NCBI GenBank assembly: GCA_934654625.1
Contig: CAKUGM010000014.1
Span: 1 to 35,252 of the forward strand
Length of the DNA stretch: 35,252 nucleotides
Direction: 5' to 3'
DNA from: an uncultured Collinsella sp.
GTDB taxonomy: Bacteria; Actinomycetota; Coriobacteriia; Coriobacteriales; Coriobacteriaceae
The notes below the pieces were generated by a model. The model had not been told where the DNA came from, ran no database searches, and saw nothing but the letters and a program-made list of their open reading frames with translations. Each line of letters begins with the position of its first letter. The first letter of the stretch is position 1. Both the position numbers and the translations under genes were made by a program. Shown one piece after another: positions 28,048 to 35,252 of this stretch.

Positions 28048-31000
28048 ATGGTGAAGAACGGTCGTATGGTCAGATGGGCACGAGGGGCGGTGTGCGCGGC
28101 CGCGTTTGCAGCAGCTGCCTTTACGTTCCCCGTGGCTCATGCGTGGGCGGCGGGCGCCGATACGGTACCCGAGCTGCGCTCGCAAACGCAGACCCAGATG
28201 AGCTCTGCACCCGAGATCTCTTATGTGAGCAACGTAAGCGACCCCACTCAGCGCACGGTTTCGTTTAACGACAACTGGAAGTTCAACCTGGGCGATGCCA
28301 GCGGTGCCCAGGCGGCCTCCTTTGACGACTCGTCGTGGGAGTACGTCACGCTTCCCCACGACTACAGCATCGATCAGGACTACTCGTCCAACCTCGAGGC
28401 CGAGAGCGCCTATAAGCCAGGCGGTATCGGCTGGTATCGTAAGAGCTTCTATGTCGATAAGGCTCTTGCGGGCAAGCAGGTCCGTATCGATTTCGATGGC
28501 GTCTACATGGATGCCACCGTGTGGGTTAACGGCACCGAGCTGGGTAACCACCCCTACGGTTACACGCCCTTCTCCTTCGACCTCACCCCGTACCTCAAGA
28601 CGGGCGAGGAGAATACCATCGCCGTCAAGGTTAACCATAAGGTTCCCTCCAGCCGTTGGTATTCCGGTTCCGGCATTGGCCGCAATGTCGACCTCGTGGT
28701 AACCGACAAGGTTTCCGTTGCCAAGGACGGCGTGCACGTGACTTCCCCCAGCCTGGAGAGCCAGGCCGGCGGCACCGTGACCACCAAGCTTTCCTCCACC
28801 ATCGTCAACAACGGCGACGCAGATGCTTCTGTGACGCTCGTGCAGACCATCTTCCCCAAGGGTGGCAATGCCGAGCAGGCCATCGGCACCGTGACCACCG
28901 ACGCTCAGGCCGTGGCCGCAGGCGAGTCCAAGACTATCGATTCTCAGATTGACGCTGCCAACCCGAGCCTGTGGTCTACCGAGGCCCCCAACCTCTACAC
29001 GGTTCGTACCGAGGTTAAGGTTGACGGCAAGGTCGTCGATACGTACGACACGGTCTATGGCTATCGTTGGTTCAACTACGACACCAACAACGGCTTTACC
29101 CTCAACGGCCAGAACGTCAAGCTCAAGGGCGTCTGCATGCATCACGACCAGGGCGCTCTTGGCTCTGTTGACGACCGCGCCGCCGTCGAGCGCCAGGTCC
29201 GCATCCTGAAGGAGATGGGCTGCAACTCCATCCGCACGTCTCACAACACGCCGTCTCGCGTGCTCGTCGAGGTGTGCGAGGAGCAGGGCATCCTGCTTGA
29301 CGAGGAGATCTTTGACGGTTGGACCGATGCAAAGAACGGCAACAGCTACGACTACGCCCGCTTCTTCAACACGAAGATCGGCGACTCCAAGATCATCGGC
29401 GCCAAGTCCGATCAGGTTTGGGCTGAGTTCGACCTCAAGGCCACCATCGCCCGCGATTACAATTCTCCCTCGGTCATCATGTGGTCTGTGGGCAACGAGA
29501 TGATCACCGGCGGCACCAAACCGTTTGACGAGACCGCTCAGCTCAATCTCATTAAGTGGACCAAGGAAGCCGATCCCTCTCGTCCCGTGACGCTCGGCGA
29601 CAACCAGCTCAAGGGTGGCTCGTGGAACTATAAGCCCGGCAACCTTGCTAACGCCGGCGGTCTGATCGGCATCAACTATGCCGACGGCAGCAGGTATGAT
29701 CAGCTGCACGCCAACAATCCGACGTGGAAGTTCTACGGCTCCGAGACCGTCTCGTCCGTTAACAGCCGCGGTGTCTACAGCACGCTTGGCAGCATGGCCG
29801 ATGCGGGTGGACATCAGCTCACCTCTTACGACACGTCTTACGTGAGCTGGGGTCACACGGCTTCTCAGGCATGGTACGACACCATTACCCGCGACTTCGT
29901 TGCCGGTGAGTATGTCTGGACCGGCTTTGACTACCTGGGCGAGCCCACCCCGTGGAACGGCGTGAGCGCCGGCGTCCAGGGTGGCGACTGGAGCATCGCG
30001 CCCAAGAACTCCTACTTCGGTATCATCGATACCGCAGGGCTCCCCAAGGATACGTACTATCTCTACCAGAGCCAGTGGAACGATAACCTTCATACCCTGC
30101 ATATTCTTCCCGCTTGGAAGAGCAGCATGGTCAGCAAGGACAGCAGCGGCAAGGTCAAGGTCGTTGTCTACACCGACGCTGCTGGCGTTGAGCTCTTCTT
30201 TACGCCCAAGGGTTCCACGACGCCTCAGTCGCTGGGCAAGAAGACGTTTACCAAGAAGACCACCGCCGCCGGCTACACCTATCAGATCTATGAGGGCGAA
30301 GGCAAGAGCGGCAAGACGGCCGAGAACCTCTGGCTCAGCTGGAACGTTCCCTATGCCGACGGCACCATCACTGCCAAGGCCTACGACGAGAACGGCAACG
30401 TTGTCTCGACCGAGGATTGGGATGGACGTCAGAGCGTGACGACCACCGGTGCTGCAACTAAGCTCGAGGCTTCGGTCGATCGCACCGAGCTCTCCGGCGA
30501 TGGCAACCTTGCGTACGTCACCGTGAGCGTCAAAGATCAGGACGGCAACATCGTTCCCGACGCCAAGAACAACGTGAAGTTTGAAGTCAGCGGTGCAGGT
30601 GAGCTCGCCGGTATCGACAACGGCAGCTCTCCGGACCATCAGTCCTACCGCGACAATAACCGCAATGCTTGGGCTGGCCAGCTGGTTGGTATCGTGCGCT
30701 CCAACGGCAAGGGTGGCGATATCACCGTCACCATGACTGCCGACGGCCTCACTCCCACGACCGTGACCATTCCCTCTACCGCAACGAGTACGCCCTCCGC
30801 ATCTAAGTCGATCACGAGCGTGACGTATTCCCGCTTCTACTATGTAAAGACCGGCAGCGAGCTTACCCTGCCCAAGCAGGTTGACGTCAACTACTCCGAC
30901 GGCACAAGCGAGAAGAAGGACGTTGCCTGGGAGAGCGTCAACAAGGACTCCCTTGCTAAGACCGGCAGCTTTACGGTTTCCGGCGAGGTCGAGGGCGTCA

Positions 31001-33372
31001 AGATTTCCTGCAACGTCACCGTGCTCGATGAGGTCGCAGCGCTCCTGAACTACTCTGCTACGACTCCGGTTGGCACGGCCGCGGCGCTTCCCGATACGCG
31101 CCCTGCCGCCATGGCCGATGGCACTGTCCTTAACGCGAACTTCCCCGTTACATGGGAGGCTCCCGCCGAGGATGCCTACACCAAGGCTGGCACCGTGACC
31201 GTCAAGGGTACTGCTAACGTCTTTGGTAAGGATCTGACCGTTACCGCTACCATTCGCGTTCAGAACGAGAAGGTCACCATCGGCGACAACGTCGCTAACT
31301 GCGGTGCTCTCATGAGCGTCACGCAGAGCGTGCCCGAGGGCGAGCAGTCCGACACCCTTTCTGCCATCAACGATGGTGTTACCACCCATGCTGCCGGTGG
31401 CGGCACCAACAAGAGCTGCTGGTCCAATTACGGCTATGCCCAGAAGGGCAATAAGACCGCGAGCGTGACCTTTAACTACAACACGCAGCAGCGCATCGGT
31501 CGAGCCGTCGTGTACTTTGTAAACGACGGTTGGTCTGCAAGCTATCCCGACGCCGGTACCACCAAGATCGAGGTGTCCGAGGACGGCAAGACTTGGCGCG
31601 AAGTGGCCGCGACCGAAACCGCTGGCACTGAGGACACTCGCGTTACGCCCTACACCTATGATTTTGAGCCGACGTTGGCAACGTTTGTCAGGTTCACTTT
31701 CACCAACAAGAACGTGACACTTTCTAATAACGAGAAGCCCTGCATCGCTGTGACCGAGATTCAGCTGCTCGAGGCCAAGGGCAGCTTCGATACCAACACC
31801 GAGGCTGCACTCGATAGCCTGACGGTCAATGGCAAGAAGCTCAGCGCCACCAACCTCGAGAAGGGTAGCTACTCCACCGCAGCCCTCTTCGCAACGGTTG
31901 ACGCTACCGCTGCCAAGAACACCGCCGTCACGGTGCTTCCGGCTCACGACAACAAGATCAATATCATCCTCGAGTCCGAGGACCACGCTACGCGCAAGAC
32001 CTTCGTTATCAACTTGGCTGCGGATGTCAACTCGAGCAATCTGCCCGCCGATAGCGACGAGCGTGACGTGCCGAATGCAGACATCAAGACCAAGGCCGCT
32101 GGCAGCCAGTTGAGCCCTGCTTCGGGCAACGAGGGTCCTGTCGAGTTCGCGTTCGACAACAACGCCGCGACCTATTTCCATACCAACTGGAGGAATAACT
32201 ATAAGCCCAACTCCGACGAGCTGTGGGTTTCCATGGAGCTCAAGGAGGCCACGAGCGTCGAGGCCCTGCGCTACCTGCCTCGTAACTCCGGTGGCGACGG
32301 CGGCTATAACGGCATGGTCACCGATTACGAGATTCAGTACCGCGAGAACGAGTCCGATGAGTGGACGACCATCTCTACCGGCCATTGGAAGGGCTACAAG
32401 GACAGCGGCTTTGAGATGGGCTGGCGCGTTGCCGAGTTCGATCATCCCGTCACGGCTAAGTACTTCCGCTTTAAGGCCAACGGCACTCAGGCGGCAGGCG
32501 GCGACAACGAGCACATGAGTGCCGCTGAGATTCGCCTGCGCAAGACGAACCCGGCTACCGAGATCAAGGATGGGCAGGTTACTGCCGCCGATACGCTCGA
32601 GGTTGCCGACATCAACGACGAGGATGACATCAAGGCGAAGATCGCCAAGACCGTCGAGGTCACGGTTGATGGTAAGAAGCTCACCTATGGCTTGGATTAC
32701 AAGCTTGGCTTTGAGATGGGTGATGTGAGCGAGAGCGGCCGTCAGGTCACCGTTACCGTGACTGGCATCGAGGACTACACAGGTTCCGTCGAGAAGACCG
32801 TTAACGTCACCGAGACCAAGCCGACGCTCGACGGTATCGCCGTGAACGCCGATGCCGCCAAGGTTACGTACACCGAGGGCGACAAGCTCGATCCCACGGG
32901 TCTGGTACTCACGCTGTCCTACAGCAACGGCACCACGGATCAGGTCGAGTACAACGATTCGACCAAGGGCGACTTCACGTTCGATCCGTCTCTCGATACA
33001 GAGCTGACGGAGAACGGCAACCTCGAGGTGACCGTCACCTATGGCGGTAAGTCCAACAGCTACGTCGTTACCGTAAGCAAGAAGGCTACGCCCGATCCGG
33101 ATAAGCCCAACCCCGATAAGCCTAATCCGGATCAGCCCGGTGGCGGCAATCAGGGCGGCTCGGATAATCAGGGCGGCAGCGGAAACCAGGGCAACACCGG
33201 CAATACCGGCGACGCCAACAAGCCTGGTGCTACGACCAAGCCGGGTAAGGGCAACAAGGGCTCCATCCCCAAGACGGGCGACACCTCGCTGGTCGCGGTC
33301 GCAACTGCCGGATGTGCCGGCGTAGCTGCCATCGCTTGGGGCATCTTCCGCGCCAAGCGTCATCAGAACTAA
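28048..33372 (+). CDS. Secreted, wall-anchored GH2 beta-galactosidase
   Basis: 1774 residues. A GH2 exo-enzyme expected to remove terminal beta-galactose from glycans at the cell surface. A signal peptide (about 1-36, ending AHAWA) precedes the GH2 sugar-binding (about 69-215), Ig-like (215-345) and TIM-barrel (346-640) domains. The acid/base is E484 in MWSVGNE; the nucleophile is probably E566 in FYGSETVSSVNSRGVY, the pattern of BgaA-type beta-galactosidases. A DUF4982-like region follows, then Big_1-like and Big_4-like domains, two discoidin (F5/8 type C) modules (about 1080-1245 and 1345-1502) likely to bind sugars, a YDG-like and a Big_3-like domain, a Gly/Asn/Gln-rich linker, and IPKTGD (1740-1745) with a membrane span and basic tail. 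GAAAGGGG precedes the ATG. Other beta-glycosidase specificities within GH2 remain possible. Confidence 0.92.
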   Translation: MVKNGRMVRWARGAVCAAAFAAAAFTFPVAHAWAAGADTVPELRSQTQTQMSSAPEISYVSNVSDPTQRTVSFNDNWKFNLGDASGAQAASFDDSSWEYVTLPHDYSIDQDYSSNLEAESAYKPGGIGWYRKSFYVDKALAGKQVRIDFDGVYMDATVWVNGTELGNHPYGYTPFSFDLTPYLKTGEENTIAVKVNHKVPSSRWYSGSGIGRNVDLVVTDKVSVAKDGVHVTSPSLESQAGGTVTTKLSSTIVNNGDADASVTLVQTIFPKGGNAEQAIGTVTTDAQAVAAGESKTIDSQIDAANPSLWSTEAPNLYTVRTEVKVDGKVVDTYDTVYGYRWFNYDTNNGFTLNGQNVKLKGVCMHHDQGALGSVDDRAAVERQVRILKEMGCNSIRTSHNTPSRVLVEVCEEQGILLDEEIFDGWTDAKNGNSYDYARFFNTKIGDSKIIGAKSDQVWAEFDLKATIARDYNSPSVIMWSVGNEMITGGTKPFDETAQLNLIKWTKEADPSRPVTLGDNQLKGGSWNYKPGNLANAGGLIGINYADGSRYDQLHANNPTWKFYGSETVSSVNSRGVYSTLGSMADAGGHQLTSYDTSYVSWGHTASQAWYDTITRDFVAGEYVWTGFDYLGEPTPWNGVSAGVQGGDWSIAPKNSYFGIIDTAGLPKDTYYLYQSQWNDNLHTLHILPAWKSSMVSKDSSGKVKVVVYTDAAGVELFFTPKGSTTPQSLGKKTFTKKTTAAGYTYQIYEGEGKSGKTAENLWLSWNVPYADGTITAKAYDENGNVVSTEDWDGRQSVTTTGAATKLEASVDRTELSGDGNLAYVTVSVKDQDGNIVPDAKNNVKFEVSGAGELAGIDNGSSPDHQSYRDNNRNAWAGQLVGIVRSNGKGGDITVTMTADGLTPTTVTIPSTATSTPSASKSITSVTYSRFYYVKTGSELTLPKQVDVNYSDGTSEKKDVAWESVNKDSLAKTGSFTVSGEVEGVKISCNVTVLDEVAALLNYSATTPVGTAAALPDTRPAAMADGTVLNANFPVTWEAPAEDAYTKAGTVTVKGTANVFGKDLTVTATIRVQNEKVTIGDNVANCGALMSVTQSVPEGEQSDTLSAINDGVTTHAAGGGTNKSCWSNYGYAQKGNKTASVTFNYNTQQRIGRAVVYFVNDGWSASYPDAGTTKIEVSEDGKTWREVAATETAGTEDTRVTPYTYDFEPTLATFVRFTFTNKNVTLSNNEKPCIAVTEIQLLEAKGSFDTNTEAALDSLTVNGKKLSATNLEKGSYSTAALFATVDATAAKNTAVTVLPAHDNKINIILESEDHATRKTFVINLAADVNSSNLPADSDERDVPNADIKTKAAGSQLSPASGNEGPVEFAFDNNAATYFHTNWRNNYKPNSDELWVSMELKEATSVEALRYLPRNSGGDGGYNGMVTDYEIQYRENESDEWTTISTGHWKGYKDSGFEMGWRVAEFDHPVTAKYFRFKANGTQAAGGDNEHMSAAEIRLRKTNPATEIKDGQVTAADTLEVADINDEDDIKAKIAKTVEVTVDGKKLTYGLDYKLGFEMGDVSESGRQVTVTVTGIEDYTGSVEKTVNVTETKPTLDGIAVNADAAKVTYTEGDKLDPTGLVLTLSYSNGTTDQVEYNDSTKGDFTFDPSLDTELTENGNLEVTVTYGGKSNSYVVTVSKKATPDPDKPNPDKPNPDQPGGGNQGGSDNQGGSGNQGNTGNTGDANKPGATTKPGKGNKGSIPKTGDTSLVAVATAGCAGVAAIAWGIFRAKRHQN

Positions 33373-33381
33373 CGCGCCTTT

Positions 33382-33417
33382 GCGGACGCGCTCCTTATAC
33401 ATGGGGAGCGCGTCTGC
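33382..33417 (+). terminator. Hairpin after the beta-galactosidase gene
   Basis: GCGGACGCGCTCC / GGAGCGCGTCTGC (one G-U) with a ten-base loop. No T run follows at once, so it may protect the mRNA 3' end or terminate weakly. The next gene starts about 58 bases on. Confidence 0.6.
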
Positions 33418-33474
33418 TTGCGCCAACTATCTTTTTCGATCGAGTAGGACATAAGACAGGAAGGGAACGTGAGC

Positions 33475-35252
33475 ATGATGGTACAAAAGACCAAGATGCT
33501 GCGACGGGTAGTCGCCATGGTTGCATGCATGTTTGCAATCGTGTTTGCGTCTTCGCTGCTCTACGCGCACCCTGCCGTAGCAGCTGAGGCCAACCTTGCC
33601 CTCAACAAAACCGCTGTGGCGGATAGCGAAGAGGCGTCTTCGGTTGCCGCCGCCAAGGCGGTTGACGGCAATGACACCACGCGCTGGGGCAGTGCCGAGG
33701 ATAACGCCGGTGGTGCCCACTGGATTTACGTCGACCTTGGGTCTTCCAAGACCGTAAAGAAGGCGACCATCAAGTGGGAGTCCTATAAGGCTACCGGCTA
33801 CAAGATTCAGTATGCGACCGGTAACACGGCACCCGCGGCTAACAGCAGCGATTGGAAGGATATCCATACGTCCAGCGATCGCCCCGCGTCGCTTACCGAC
33901 GAGATTACGTTTGGCACTCCCGTGACCGGACGTTTCTTCCGCCTGTACATCACGGGCTTCACGAGCCATGACCCCAAGGGTGCTGCTGTTGATTGGCCCA
34001 CCATCGCGGTCAACGAGTTCGAGCTCTACGGTGACGAGAGCACGACGCCTTCTACTCAAGATCCGCAGCAGAACGTTGCGCGCGGCAAGAGTGCCGTTGC
34101 CGATAGCGAAGAGGCGAACACCCTCGGTGCCGCCAAGGCCGTCGATGGCAACACGACGTCCTCGAGCTCCCGTTGGGCAAGTGCCGTTGACGCCACGGCT
34201 TCTCAGGACGGCGGTCCTCACTGGATTTACGTCGATCTGGGTCAGCAGCGCGATGTCAAATGCGTCCGCGTGTTCTGGGAGCTGCGCAAGGCTAAGGGTT
34301 ACAAGATCCAGATTGCCAACGGCGATAGCGCACCCGCCGCCGATAGCTCCGACTGGCAGACGGTCTACACCAATGACGGACATCCTTCGAGCAAGACCGA
34401 CCTGATCGCCCTCGACCAGGTGCATCAGGCTCGCTTTGTCCGCTTGTACATCGATCACAACACCTATGCCGACCCCGACGGCGGCGTCGCATGGGGCAAC
34501 GTTTCTATTTATGAGCTCGAGGTCTATGGCGGCACGCCCAAGATGGACATGAACGGTCTGGCCGATGCTATCAAGGTCGAGGCTCCCAAGAAGGGCGATA
34601 CGCAGCTCAAGGTGACCCTGCCTACCTCCGACGAGTATGACGTCACCTACAACGGTACCGACTACGAGCAGGTTGTCGGCGCTCAGGCCGACGACGGCAC
34701 GATTCCCGTCTACCAGCCGATCGTTGATACACAGGTCAAGGTTTCCTTCAAGGTGACCAAGAAGAGCGACAAGAACACCTATACGTTCAAAGAGATTCCC
34801 GTTACCGTTCCTGGCAAGTTCCAGGTCGAGGCGGGCGACAACGCTGCTCCCGAGGTTTTGCCTCAGCTGCGCGAGTGGAAGGGCCGCTCCGGCTCCTTTG
34901 CCCCCACTGCACAGACCCGCGTTGTCTACGACAACGACGAGTTCAAGACGGCTGCCGACGAGCTTGCCGCCGACTACAAGGACCTGTTTGGCTCTGAGCT
35001 TACTGTCGTTAAGGGCAACTCTGCCAACGCAGGCGATATCTTCCTGTCCAAGACCACCGACAAGTCCCTTGGCCTTCAGGACGAGGGCTACCTCATGGAG
35101 ATTACTGACTCCGTGAGTGTTAAGGCCGAGACCAAGACCGGTGTCTACTGGTCTACCCGTACCATCCTGCAGGCTCTCAAGACCGGCAACGGCTCTATCC
35201 CGCAGGGCATCACCCGCGATTACCCACTCTACAAGGTGCGCGGTCTGATTCT
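33475..35252 (+). CDS. Secreted GH20-type beta-N-acetylhexosaminidase, 5' part only
   Basis: 592 codons are visible, open to the window edge. A signal peptide (about 1-38, hydrophobic core VAMVACMFAIVFASSLLYA, then AVAA) is followed by two discoidin (F5/8 type C) modules at about 40-187 and 202-352, each with DSEEA...AAKAVDGN...RW and HWIYVDLG. A linker domain follows, then a GH20b domain (about 461-580). The last residues YPLYKVRGLI are the start of the GH20 TIM barrel. The catalytic Asp-Glu pair lies beyond the window. Likely targets are terminal GlcNAc, GalNAc or lacto-N-biose on host glycans. The start is ATG 33475, with ATG 33478 and GTG 33469 as close alternatives; AGGAAGGG lies just upstream. 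It is probably cotranscribed with the GH2 gene. Confidence 0.85.
   Translation, partial: MMVQKTKMLRRVVAMVACMFAIVFASSLLYAHPAVAAEANLALNKTAVADSEEASSVAAAKAVDGNDTTRWGSAEDNAGGAHWIYVDLGSSKTVKKATIKWESYKATGYKIQYATGNTAPAANSSDWKDIHTSSDRPASLTDEITFGTPVTGRFFRLYITGFTSHDPKGAAVDWPTIAVNEFELYGDESTTPSTQDPQQNVARGKSAVADSEEANTLGAAKAVDGNTTSSSSRWASAVDATASQDGGPHWIYVDLGQQRDVKCVRVFWELRKAKGYKIQIANGDSAPAADSSDWQTVYTNDGHPSSKTDLIALDQVHQARFVRLYIDHNTYADPDGGVAWGNVSIYELEVYGGTPKMDMNGLADAIKVEAPKKGDTQLKVTLPTSDEYDVTYNGTDYEQVVGAQADDGTIPVYQPIVDTQVKVSFKVTKKSDKNTYTFKEIPVTVPGKFQVEAGDNAAPEVLPQLREWKGRSGSFAPTAQTRVVYDNDEFKTAADELAADYKDLFGSELTVVKGNSANAGDIFLSKTTDKSLGLQDEGYLMEITDSVSVKAETKTGVYWSTRTILQALKTGNGSIPQGITRDYPLYKVRGLI

Noticed and set aside
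28027..33426. A 1799-codon open frame on the minus strand opposite the whole galactosidase gene
   Set aside because: It is the antisense shadow of a GC-rich gene with strong third-position bias. Its product is low in complexity (Val, Leu, Gly, Arg and Ala), has no start site and matches no domain, while the plus strand has a signal peptide, catalytic motifs and a sorting signal.

Overview
The window reads as a chromosomal piece of a gut Coriobacteriia member, most likely Collinsella. The reasons are GC-rich actinobacterial coding sequence with strong Shine-Dalgarno sites, the order rpsF-ssb-rpsR-(DUF2232-like)-rplI-dnaB-purA-purD, and very large secreted glycosidases with Gram-positive sorting signals. 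The genus is inferred from general knowledge and was not computed.

Layout. 1-283: 3' part of tRNA-Ala(UGC), its terminator, and a GC-rich structured element ending in a second, degenerate copy of the tRNA tail plus terminator. 499-5559: a secreted, wall-anchored GH95 alpha-L-fucosidase. 5762-8739: a membrane J-domain protein, a small acidic protein of unknown function, and the ribosome-associated GTPase TypA/BipA. 8984-9709 (minus): a TRIC/YadS-type channel protein. 9889-10356: tRNA-Ser(GGA), tRNA-Ser(CGA), and a second copy of the structured tRNA-tail element. 10376-10906 (minus): a PaaI-like hotdog thioesterase. 11363-14130: the rpsF-ssb-rpsR-rplI operon with an integral membrane gene inside it. 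14131-14688: an AT-rich gap holding a divergent array of GCAGGT motifs. 14689-24062: dnaB, purA, purD, a Nudix hydrolase, an ABC exporter, an unknown single-pass membrane protein and carA. 24155-27457: carB. 27458-28047: an AT-rich regulatory gap. 28048-33372: a secreted, wall-anchored GH2 beta-galactosidase. 33475-end: the N-terminal half of a secreted GH20-type hexosaminidase, cut by the window edge.

How it works together. The middle 20 kb is housekeeping: translation, replication, purine synthesis and carbamoyl phosphate synthesis. The two ends carry cell-surface enzymes whose expected activities (alpha-fucosidase, beta-galactosidase, beta-N-acetylhexosaminidase) would successively trim fucosylated host glycans such as mucin O-glycans or milk oligosaccharides. 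Both complete enzymes end in an IPxTGD sorting motif, a membrane segment and a basic tail.

Most novel signals. (1) A structured element downstream of two different tRNA genes, built from a closing stem, a GNRA-capped hairpin and a second hairpin, with base changes that keep the pairing; each copy ends in a duplicated tRNA 3' tail and terminator. (2) A six-copy GCAGGT array before dnaB, three copies facing each way around a small palindrome, with single copies before rpsF and before the beta-galactosidase gene. Neither matches a family I can name.
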